Positions 25,339 through 33,978 of a stretch of 50,000 nucleotides of DNA are shown here, in pieces. The notes below the pieces were generated by a model that saw only the letters and a list, made by a program, of their open reading frames with translations, was not told the DNA's origin and did not search any database. Location of the stretch: assembly GCA_012295275.1 (NCBI GenBank), contig CM022668.1, positions 1,900,637 to 1,950,636 on the forward strand. Direction: 5' to 3'. Both the position numbers and the translations under genes were made by a program. The number at the start of each line of letters is the position of its first letter. Position 1 is the first letter of the stretch. This stretch comes from Chrysomallon squamiferum. Lineage: Eukaryota; Mollusca; Gastropoda; Neomphalida; Peltospiridae.

Positions 25339-26196
25339 GCTGCTGCTGACTACTACCATTGCTATTACGACTACTACTACTACTGCTGCTGTTACTACTA
25401 TCACTGCTATTACGACTACTATTATTACTGCTACAATTATAATTATCATATCCACTACAACTACTACTACTATTACTTTTACCGCTACTACTGCTGGTAC
25501 ATCTCCTGTCTATCTATTTTGTTCTATTTTCAGATAAGGCTGTCGAGATAATGGTGTTAATGACTAATTTAAACAGCTGCTGTAACCCGATACTGCTGCC
25601 TCTATTACTATTAGATCTACCATTATTACTATTACTTTTTCTATTTTTACCACTGCTACTACTGACACATGTCATTTCTATTTTCAGATAAAGCTGTTGG
25701 TATAATGGTATTAATGGCCAGTTTGAACAGCTGCTGCAACCCGTGGATATATTTAGCATTCAGTGGAAATTTGTTTCGTTACCTGTCCCCGTGTTACAAT
25801 TCACAGTGCTTGAGCCGCCGTGCACGCAAAAAGATGGACAGCCCCATCGTTAAACCCGGTACAACAGTCGAACTCTATCACCTAGAGACGAAACGAACGC
25901 GATCTCTGACGTCATATCTTACGTCAAGAATGTCTCGTAAAGACGTTATGGTGTTAACGCCTAAAATGGCGGACGCTGTTAAAGCGCCGACGAAAAACAG
26001 CCAATCAGACGAAAGTAGTGACTGTCCGAAGTCTCCTCACGTAACGAAACGAGCGCGCGTGCATGAACGTAGCCAAGACGAAGTAGCGGAAGCACAGAAA
26101 ACCTGGGACAGAAACATGGGGGTGGGGACGTCAAGTGTGTGCAGAAAAGACTCAGCTACTTCTGACGAGGATTCCTCTGTTGATATGAACAGATAA
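23001..26196 (+). CDS. Vasopressin/oxytocin-family GPCR (conopressin/cephalotocin receptor-like), two exons
   Basis: Spliced CDS joining 23001-24000 and 25688-26196 (1509 nt, 502 residues). Seen: a class A receptor with TM1 motif GNTCVLTALA, TM2 LSIADLL, DRYIAICHPLS at Asp148-Arg149-Tyr150 after TM3, TM6 AYVVCWSPFF and TM7 LNSCCNPWIY. Cys124 and Cys203 would form the extracellular disulfide, and Asn41 is a glycosylation site (NST). The LNSCCNPWIY block, the FVKYMQ segment of TM3 and the ECW loop are typical of vasopressin/oxytocin receptors. Members of this family couple to Gq or Gs and bind nonapeptides at the plasma membrane. The intron between TM6 and TM7 matches the position known in vertebrate AVPR/OXTR genes. 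The C-tail is long and Ser-rich with likely palmitoylated cysteines after TM7. The ligand is inferred. Other neuropeptide receptors (GnRH/AKH/CCAP-type) are less likely because of the CCNPWIY block. Confidence 0.88.
24001..25687 (+). other. Receptor intron between TM6 and TM7 exons
   Basis: This phase-1 GT/AG intron of 1687 bp holds an ACAGATAG-rich tract (about 24120-24290), a (GA)n run at 24385-24459, a poly-A run near 24614, an A-rich stretch to about 24810, degenerate (ACT)n arrays at 25301-25500 and 25601-25670, and the partial exon copy at 25534. The 24840-25300 part is unique sequence with no recognisable gene. Confidence 0.75.
25534..25691 (+). pseudogene. Tandem partial copy of receptor exon 2 with its own acceptor
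   Basis: 154 bp upstream of the true exon 2 is a second copy of its acceptor (CTATTTTCAG ending at 25533) and of its first 56 bases, about 18 percent diverged. In the same phase it encodes KAVEIMVLMTNLNSCCNP, with 15 of 18 residues identical to the real exon and five codons changed silently. Past CCG at 25589 homology stops, but the frame stays open through a Leu-rich ACT/TTA repeat to TAA at 25689-25691, which overlaps the true acceptor junction. There is no donor within the copy. It is either a decaying duplicate or an alternative terminal exon that would give a receptor with an altered TM7 and no tail. Confidence 0.8.
25688..26196 (+). CDS. Receptor coding exon 2 (TM7 and cytoplasmic tail)
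   Basis: The acceptor TTTTCAG ends at 25687. The phase-1 join makes an Asn codon and continues into KAVGIMVLMASLNSCCNPWIY, which is TM7 with the NPxxY motif. A helix-8-like FSGNLFRYL segment follows, then Cys residues (SPCYNSQC), a basic RRARKK stretch and about 120 Ser/Thr/Lys-rich residues to TAA at 26194. The tail is long for the family and contains several Ser-rich candidate phosphorylation stretches. Exon identity is firm because family motifs resume exactly at the splice junction. Confidence 0.88.
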
Positions 26197-27179
26197 AAAA
26201 AACCCCAGTAAACTGACACACAAAGTTTCAGACAGAAATTAACATAAATAAACCAAAAGTCAAAAAAGTTGATAATACAAAAAAAAAAAAAAAAATAATA
26301 AAAAATAATAATAAAAAAAAATAAAAAAAAAAAAAAAAAATAAAATAAAATAAAATAATAATAATAATAAAATAAAATATAATAAATTAAATAATAAAAA
26401 AGAAAGAAAAATAAAGAAAAGGAAGTAAATCATCATTTGATATACGAAAAAGACGAGTAAAGTTATCTTTCTTTCAAATAACCAAAGCACATTTACATAC
26501 ATATATAGTACATAAACACATGCATACACATGTAGATACAGACATTCGAATACATATGTCAATGCGTACATGAACCAAGTTAAGACGTTTATCTAAGGGG
26601 TTAAAATAAAAAGGTGTGCGTGTGTAAATGCGATTATATTTGTACGTGTTACATAAATATATAAATAAATAAATAAAATACTGAAATACAATTTAGAAAA
26701 AAAAAAAAAAAAAAAAAATAAAAATTACTGTTGATGTAAATAAATATAAATTATAAAACCTCCGTGTTCGTATTATTTTTGTATTGGTTTTCTACAAATA
26801 ATATTTTTGTAACACACATACAGTGTTGTGTTGTTTTGATTAACATTTAATGACTTGTAGGACTATCAATGATGCTGTTGTAGTAGATATAACATTTTTC
26901 AATGCATAAATTCGCACCCACGTCCCCAGGTTGTAGTTGCTCCAATGTCATATCCAAATTTCGCTGATCTTGAAGCAATAATAACAGAATTTTCACAATT
27001 GTTTGTATTATATAGTTTGAGCATAATAATTTGACCTATTTTTAATTTAGTACCCGAGATAAATTTGCAAGTTAGTTTACATATAAATGTCATTCATACA
27101 GGTTTTTGATTCCTGATAATGACTAATCAAACATTTGTTTAATTGACGACGATGTCGTAAATATTTAATAGGAACAGTA
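26197..27179. other. 3' flank of the receptor gene
   Basis: 26278-26410 is extremely A-rich (A/AAT/AAAAT), and a second A-run lies at 26697-26720. The rest is unique AT-rich sequence, partly 3' UTR. Confidence 0.6.
26247..26252 (+). terminator. Candidate polyadenylation signal of the receptor gene
   Basis: This AATAAA lies about 50 bases after the receptor stop codon. A second AATAAA at 26739-26744, followed by GT-rich sequence, is an equally good or better candidate. A-rich DNA between them makes the choice uncertain. Confidence 0.35.
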
Positions 27180-27612
27180 GTAATAGTCGTCATAGTAGTA
27201 GCACCAGAAATAGCAGTAGTAGTACTAGTATAACAGGTACAACTACAGCAAAAATCTTCTGTCCTTCAATTCGATATTACAACCACTGCTTCTGTAATCA
27301 CTAAAGCAACCGCTGCCACTATTACTACCACTATTGCCACTAATACTATTACTGATGCTACTACCACTCCATTACTACTACTACTACCACTACTACTACA
27401 ACAACTCCTCATACTACTACCATGTTTATCATCAACATAACCTTTCTAACAATACTACAATTATAAGTCCAGCTATATTAACATCAGAAATACAACATCT
27501 TTACATCAAATGCTGCTACAGTCACTTCACCAACTACCACTATTCTATTACTGCTACTACTATTACCACTACAACAGCTACTGCCACTAATACTATTAAA
27601 TTTACTAGGTAA
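27180..27612 (+). repeat. Degenerate AGT then ACT arrays
   Basis: 27180-27235 is AGT-type. 27310-27612 is ACT-type, opposite in strand sense. Confidence 0.85.
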
Positions 27613-28085
27613 TATTACTATTAACAGGACTACTGTTATTCCTGCTATGGACGATTGTTTGGATATATTTTACGTCGTTATAAAACAACTACAAAGTAAT
27701 TTTCACTAACAAGAAGAAATCTAAGACCATTTCGTGGAACTTTGAAAATCCTGAGATCAGTACCACCCTATGAATCTTTCCCTGATTTCTGATACTGTTA
27801 CTGCCACTGAAATTTAGGCATAATTATGAGGCTAATTGCAAAACCAGAAGTCAAAGTTGATCTAGAAACAGGAACACAAAACGTATAATACTTATAACTT
27901 TTGCCAACAATTAAATGAAATTAATTTTTAAAATTTCTTCTATTTATTATATAGATATTTAGATAGATCTCATTTACCTTTCATTTTAAATAAAAAAAAA
28001 AATAATATAAGGAAACCATATAACCTCTTAACATAACAAATGTATTTTATTTCATTACGTACGCAAATAATTCTATATTTCAGAT

Positions 28086-28088
<3 letters not shown>
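27613..28088. other. Unique spacer, no feature seen
   Basis: No gene recognised. Confidence 0.5.

Positions 28089-28159
<71 letters not shown>
28089..28159 (+). repeat. (GA)n microsatellite, 35 copies
   Basis: An uninterrupted GA run about 180 bp before the inverted repeat. Confidence 0.98.
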
Positions 28160-28161
<2 letters not shown>

Positions 28162-28336
28162 GATAACATTATGAAATACATATCTAATTCAGTTATCAAA
28201 TATTAGAAATGTACCGTCTAAGGGAAGTAACTCTGTGAAGCAAATTCTCAGTAAATATGTGTGTAATAATTTAAACTTATACACACACACATGTATGCAT
28301 ACATTCATACACACATACATTTATATATATCTAAAC

Positions 28337-28606
28337 GTCAGAGGTCAACGGCATTACCTGTTGAAAAGGTTAACGACACTTATCGCAGATTTTTATTTCA
28401 AGATAGACTTAAATAAACCCATTACAAATAATAATAATAATATTTTATTGGTTTGTATGTTTGTTTTTATTATTATTATTTTTTTTTTGATTATTATTAT
28501 TATTATTATTATTATTTGTAATGGGTTTGTTTAAGTCTATCTTGAAATAAAAATCTGCGATAAATGTCGTTAACCTTTTCAACAGGTAACGCGGTTGAAC
28601 TCTGAC
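28337..28606. repeat. Long inverted repeat (hairpin / foldback element) at the PAFAH promoter
   Basis: The left arm 28337-28441 is the reverse complement of the right arm 28503-28606, with about five mismatches over roughly 100 bases. The arms run GTCAGAGGTCAAC...ACCTGTTGAAAAGG...CCCATTACAAATAATAAT inward to an AT-rich, ATT-repeat centre of about 60 bp. No clear target-site duplication is visible at the ends. It could be a foldback or MITE-type element or a local inverted duplication. Its outer end is about 105 bp from the PAFAH start codon. Confidence 0.9.
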
Positions 28607-28711
28607 CTCGTTCAGCATCACTTCCGGGAAAATGGTGTCGCTAGCTGCAATTTTCTTTCAATAGATTACTGCATCATTGATTGTTAGTTTTGTGTGCAGA
28701 ACGCAGACAAC
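28607..28711 (+). promoter_or_regulatory. Putative core promoter / 5' UTR of the PAFAH alpha gene
   Basis: This CpG-containing segment lies between the inverted repeat and the start codon. It includes CACTTCCGGGAAAATGGTG, an ETS-type CCGGAAGT site on the minus strand at about 28620, typical of TATA-less housekeeping promoters. There is no clear TATA box. The transcription start is not visible. Confidence 0.45.
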
Positions 28712-28777
28712 ATGAACCCGGCTGCCGACCCCAGGCCCATGGAAGATGTCCAGGGTGATGGAAGGTGGATGAGTCAG
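28712..28777 (+). CDS. PAFAH1B2: PAFAH alpha exon 1
   Basis: ATG at 28712 starts 22 codons ending VQGDGRWMSQ, which matches the conserved N-terminal segment of the family. The donor GTACAA follows at 28778. A second in-frame ATG (codon 10) exists, but the first has the better context (ACAACATGA) and gives the usual length. Confidence 0.88.
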
Positions 28778-29210
28778 GTACAATAGCTGTCTTTTTTCTT
28801 TCCGGTTATAATTTTTTTAATTTGAGCGTCTGCAGCAGATACATTTTGTTACATCAATAAAATAATTGAGCGATAAACACTAGTGTCATCGAAACCTTAC
28901 CTCTGCAGATTATGATTATGTTAAAATTTTATGATTTACTTTTATACTATGCCTTTAAATATTACAAGGCAAACCAAAATTGAAAAAAGCATTTAAATTA
29001 TTACTCCACATTTGTATCAATAATTATATTATAAGCTTAGCCTAAACTAGGACTAGTATAATGTACATTAATATAATCACCCTGAATTGTCTGAGTCATT
29101 ACCATGATTATGAAATAAATAAATAAATAAATACATAAGCATTGCATTAAAGGATTTAGAATTATAGAAAAATCAGCCTAATTCAAGTAATTGAATTCAA
29201 TCAGTGAAGC

Positions 29211-29242
<32 letters not shown>

Positions 29243-31806
29243 TGGAATAAAAAAAAAAAAAGGATTCTTTAATTATTTGTTATTAAAATTTTTGCATAGA
29301 TGTAATATCATATGTACAGATTTATGGTGTTAATTTTTTTTATTTTTTATTTTTTTTTTTTTTTTTTAGCATGAACATTTTCTGAGTGAAGTACGTGAAA
29401 AGGAACCTGAAGTTATTTTGATAGGAGATTCTTTACTGCTCAACTTGAGCCATAGTCAGGTATGTAACATGGTTTCTGATACATTTAAAACAAAGACATT
29501 GTCAACAAAATGAAGTACTGATGTCGACCAAACATCATTTCTATAAATAATATGTTCAAAACACATACATTGACATCAAAATGAAATATTGATGTAGATC
29601 AAAATTGACATCTGTAAATAACCTTGTTTAAAACATATACATTGACATCAGGATAAACATCTGGATATAATTTTTTTAATAATAAACACATTATTACATA
29701 TATATACATTATTATCAGAATGGTTGCATTGATGCAGATCAAACTTAGCATCTAATCAAGTCAGGCTTTTATTCTGTTATTTACAGCATTAACATAAAAA
29801 TAATCTCTGTTTTATTCTCTTTATTTCATTCTCTACTGAACAATGGCTTTAATACTTTCTTTATTATTCTGCATGTAATGACTGCCATGCATTTGAATAA
29901 TAACGCCAACTTTTTATAGCATCATCTATTAATGATGAATGTCAGGGTATTGAAATGCAATTATGTGAATATATTCTAATTCATGAAATATAACAAAAGC
30001 ATATTTTAGTACAGGTTAAATAAGTTTCTAATTCATTTCATTTAAAAGTACACTATGCCTGAAGCTTTTATTAAAAAATTTAATGATCTGTAATTGCTTT
30101 GTATTTGAAGTTCTTATTTAAATATTTAATTAAAAGTTGTATAATTGCACCATATTTGAAGGGTTTTTTAAAAAATATTTAATGATTTGTCATTGCACTG
30201 TAATTGAAGTTTTTATTTTAATATTCAATGAACAGATTTGGGGGAAGATGTTTGAACCTCTGCACTGTTTGAATCTGAGTATTGGAGGGGATCAAACTCA
30301 ACATGTTTTGTGGAGAATTCTCAATGGAGAGTTAGAAAATGTCCAGCCGAAAGTAAACATTACAGATATTTTTATTCTGATACATTTTTGTGTTATTTAT
30401 ATATAGGTGTGTGTGGCAGCATAGGATAAATAGTCTGATGTCATAAAATATAATTTAGAGTTGCAGTCTGTTAATGCAGTCCACTGCATCACAGATCAAT
30501 TTATTTTCACCGTAAATAGTTTTGAAAATATCTAGACTTTCGTGTCTATGCATGTTTTTTGCTGAAATCAGTCAATAAGAAATGTTTTTGTGGAACCTGT
30601 CAGAATCTTAATTAATGAAATTATGCTAAAACTATGCACTTATTTTGCCAAGATTCACATAAAATCTCTGACATATCACTGCTCTGTAGAATGTAGTTTA
30701 TCTTATTCCATCAACACCTGAGTTTTTTAATGTTCACCATGTAATTGGTTATCCTATGCAGCCACACATACACAGACATACACATATCCCACACATATAT
30801 ACAAACATACACACATATATACATACATACATAGATACTACATACATACGTACATATATTAAAAGTTTTGTTTTAATCCACTAAATATTTACAGTTTAAT
30901 GAATCTGTGTTATTATTTTACTTAACCAGTCATGAAGATGCATCCTCCCTACCTTTATAATTACACTTTTTGTTTTACTTGGATAGAGAGCCAGATATTA
31001 TTGAATAGTTTTTGTCAAACTGTTGACTGATTTATTGACATGAAGAGTATTGTGATTTTTTTTTTTGATTTTTTTTTTGTATTTCTACTATGATTAGATA
31101 TATATAAAGAAATAATAGATTTTCATAAAATATTTTATTTCTTTTAATTATTAGTTGTTTAATTTAAATTTTTAACTTTCAGGTGATTGTGTTGTTGGTT
31201 GGCACAAATAATTACGAGCACTCTGCAGAACAGGTTGCCACAGCGATTAAGAAAATAGCAGAAGTAATCATAGAGAAGCAACCACAGACACAGCTTATTG
31301 TCATGGTAACAGCTGGTTCTAGTTTTATGTAGCTGCCATGGCAACATTGGATTCAACTTTTATATAGTTATCATTGTAGCAGTTGGGTCTAGTTATATAT
31401 AGCTGGTTCTAGTTTTATACAGTTGCCATAGTAACAGTTTGTTCTAATTTATATAATTGTTATGGTTGTAACAGTTGATCCTAGTTTGATATAGTTGCCA
31501 TGGTAACAGTTGGTTCTAGTTTATATAATTGTTATGGTAACAGTTTATTTTTACTTTCATTAATATTACATAAACATATCAGTAGTAGAGCTAGTAATAA
31601 TAATCTTGGTGTAGTAAAAGTCACTGTAGCCGTAATAACAGGGAAAGTGGAAGTGATAAACACAGGAATATAATTGCAAAGTACAGTAGTAGGACTGGAA
31701 CACCTTGTACTAGAGTAATGGTAGACTAGTAATGTAGTAACAGTATAGTAGTGGAAGAAGCAGAAGTAGTAATAGTAAAAGTATTAGTTTTTTGGAAGTT
31801 TTAGTA

Positions 31807-31854
<48 letters not shown>

Positions 31855-32311
31855 TAAATATAATAACATTAATGATAATAATAATATATATAATAACAAT
31901 AATGATAATAATAATAAATATAATAACATTAATAATAATAATGATACCACAAATAATAATAGTAAAAATAATACTATTACTACTACAGCTACTACTACTG
32001 TTAATAATAACAGTTATAACAAATAGTGTTTTGATTGACAGGGGATTCCTCCGAGGGGACAGAGGCCTAACAAACTGAGAGAGAAGATAAAAGAAATCAA
32101 CTTGAGCTTGGCGGAGATGCTAGCTGATATGGCCAGTGTGACATTTGTGAACATTGACCCTGCGTTGTTTGTCAGTGCGAAGGATGACACGATATCGGTG
32201 CGAGACATGTACGACTTTCTGCACTTCACAGACGAAGGTTACGAGAAACTTTGTGAACCTTTGTTAGATCAGATTGAGAATCTCTTTCTGTCGTTTGTAA
32301 AAGTCGACTGA
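28712..32311 (+). CDS. PAFAH1B2: Platelet-activating-factor acetylhydrolase IB alpha subunit (alpha1/alpha2-like)
   Basis: Spliced CDS of five exons (28712-28777, 29370-29459, 30236-30352, 31183-31305, 32042-32311), all joined in phase 0, giving 221 residues against about 230 in vertebrate PAFAH1B2/3. Seen: VQGDGRWMSQH near the N-terminus, block I GDS with nucleophile Ser43, GGD at 69-71, GTNN at 98-101 (oxyanion Asn) and block V DFLH with Asp190 and His193. These are the SGNH/GDSL hydrolase signatures, and the IGGDxTxHVLWRxxNGELEN and DMxDFLH segments are specific to this family. Family knowledge: alpha dimers remove the sn-2 acetyl group of PAF in the cytosol and bind LIS1 (PAFAH1B1). The triad is complete, so enzymatic activity is inferred. 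Invertebrates usually have one gene for the B2/B3 pair, so the symbol is the nearest vertebrate name. Confidence 0.93.
28778..29369 (+). other. PAFAH intron 1
   Basis: A phase-0 intron of 592 bp. It is AT-rich, with AAAT near 29117, (AAT)n near 29211 and A-runs, and a T-rich tract forms the acceptor. CpG becomes rare from about 28920 onward. No gene or element is recognised. Confidence 0.8.
29370..29459 (+). CDS. PAFAH1B2: PAFAH alpha exon 2 (catalytic Ser block)
   Basis: This 30-codon exon lies between a long T-tract acceptor (TTTTTTTAG ending 29369) and the donor GTATGT. It carries EPEVILIGDS, the block I GDS motif with the nucleophilic serine. Confidence 0.92.
29460..30235 (+). repeat. 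PAFAH intron 2 with two families of diverged tandem repeats
   Basis: 29478-29757 holds about four diverged units of 65-85 bp sharing ACATTGACATCA and TGATGTAGATCAAA. 30079-30235 holds three units of about 50-55 bp sharing TTTAATGATTTGT, ATTGCAC and TATTTGAAG. The last of these runs directly into the exon 3 acceptor. No coding content is seen. Confidence 0.6.
30236..30352 (+). CDS. PAFAH1B2: PAFAH alpha exon 3 (GGD block)
   Basis: This 39-codon exon starts with IWGKMFEPLHCLNLSIGGD and continues HVLWRILNGELENVQPK. It ends at the donor GTAAAC. The GGD glycine contributes to the oxyanion hole in this family. Confidence 0.93.
30353..31182 (+). other. PAFAH intron 3
   Basis: An 830-bp AT-rich intron. 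It contains a short degenerate ACATAC-type microsatellite at about 30770-30855. Nothing else is recognised. Confidence 0.75.
31183..31305 (+). CDS. PAFAH1B2: PAFAH alpha exon 4 (GTNN block)
   Basis: This 41-codon exon begins VIVLLVGTNNYEHSAEQV and ends LIVM before the donor GTAACA. GTNN is block III, with the oxyanion asparagine. The donor-proximal sequence is the first unit of an intronic tandem repeat. Confidence 0.93.
31301..31551 (+). repeat. Tandem repeat of about 35 bp starting at the exon 4 donor
   Basis: About seven diverged units share CATGGTAACAG, TTGGTTCTAG and TTTATATAGTTGC. The first unit includes the last codons of exon 4 and its true donor ATG|GTAACA. Later units recreate donor-like ATGGTAACAG, for example at 31500-31510. 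Confidence 0.7.
31575..31975 (+). repeat. Degenerate AGT and AAT trinucleotide arrays in PAFAH intron 4
   Basis: 31575-31800 is rich in AGTAGT/AATAGT motifs. 31807-31960 is mostly (AAT)n with interruptions. This is simple-sequence DNA without coding signals. Confidence 0.8.
32042..32311 (+). CDS. PAFAH1B2: PAFAH alpha exon 5 (Asp/His block, C-terminus)
   Basis: This exon encodes 89 codons plus TGA, from GIPPRGQRPNKLREK to the C-terminal LSFVKVD. RDMYDFLHFTDEGY holds the catalytic Asp and His. The acceptor is GATTGACAG ending at 32041. Confidence 0.93.
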   Translation, partial: GIPPRGQRPNKLREKIKEINLSLAEMLADMASVTFVNIDPALFVSAKDDTISVRDMYDFLHFTDEGYEKLCEPLLDQIENLFLSFVKVD

Positions 32312-33944
32312 GGTTTTAACTTTTGCATTTTATTTTTATTTTCTCATACCAGATTAACTTCCTTTACGTTCTTCATAAGCACTGTCTGACTTTTGTTACA
32401 TGTCATTTTAGTTTTAGAACAGATGGATAGCTTCTCTCTATTGTTTCTAAAAGCCAATCCAGACTTTTTTATTATTTTATTTCTTTTCTACTGGATCGAC
32501 AGCCTTTCAAGTTATTCATAAACTTTTGTTACATTTTATTTTAGTTTATGTGTAAGATTAAAAGAGGACTGTTTTTATTTTACACAATAATTTATATCCT
32601 GTTTTTTTAATTTAATTTAAAAATTCAGTAGACAGAGTTTACTCCCTTATTAATTTTTTTTAAAAATATTTTATTATTTTAAATATTTTCAGACCATATT
32701 GATAATATCTTTCAGTTTTTTTCTCAAAGTTTATCTGATGTTTAATTTAATTTAATAAGAATCTTCTCTTGTTTATAAATGTAGATACATTTTATTTCTA
32801 TTTAGTGTTCTAGTCAAAAGTAGAATTTCAAATTATATTTTGTTTGGTGTTAATCTCTGGTATACAAGATTAGAAATTTATTTAATTTGCTAAAAATAGT
32901 AATTTTTATTTATTTATTGAAACCTGATCCTATTGATATGTAATAATAATTTGTTACTTTCACAGGTTTATTTAATTTATTTATTTATATTTAAGTTAGT
33001 AATAACTGTATCATCTCTCTAAGATTTTGTCTTAGTTAATTTAAATTTGTTTTGTCTTTGTTATGGACACAGAAAACTATTTATAATTCAGAGTAGATTG
33101 TATTTATTCAGCTATTTTTCTTTATACAAAAACAAAAAGAATAGGAAAAAAAAATGTGTTTTGATTTTTGAGATTAATTCTCACTGTTATGTTACTGAAT
33201 ATTCTTATCTGCTTAATGTAAACTTGCAACTAAAACAAAATTTTACCCTAAAAATTATTTTAATTTCTTTTAATTATCAAAATTATCTTACTGCTTTGAA
33301 GATTGTCTGCAAAAATGACAAAAAAAAAGAAAAAAAAAAACTAAAAAAAAGAGACATATTATGTTCACAGCTGTGTAAGCTAATTTATGTTCCCATTTTG
33401 TTTATAGCTTGTCACATCCATAACTGTGTTTATCAATTAATGTTATATATAAAGCAAAATAAATACAAATTATTGTCCTCTTTATCAATGGGTATTGCCA
33501 TAATTACTCAGTATTGCTGGTTTAGCTCAAGAGATTTCAGCTATTTGTAATGCTGATAAATTATAGTTATTAACTCTGCTTATTTAGCTAAATGTTCCTT
33601 GTTGGAAATGACAAGTTTTTGTAATTGTGCAGGATGTCATAATATCAGTTTTAGTAAATGGATTTAACTGTCTTAGTTAATGTCATGAGCATACTGAGAC
33701 AAATACTAGGGAAAATGGATCAGATAACCTTGAACTAGTTTTAACTAAATTCATGTTCATACATTAGCCTTTTTTTTTATCTGTATTTTATTATAAAAAA
33801 ATAAACATAAGAAAATAAGAATTAGGAGCAGTTGTGAAAATGTAAATGAAAGCTTAATGGTCTTTTTACTTTTTGTTTTAGCTATTATTATAATTTATTT
33901 TCAATACACTTAACAAATTAGCAACAAAATATTCACTGTGCAGC

Positions 33945-33978
<34 letters not shown>

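Noticed and set aside
28235-28534. 99-codon open frame before the PAFAH gene
   Set aside because: It spans the left arm and centre of the inverted repeat and has no coding character.
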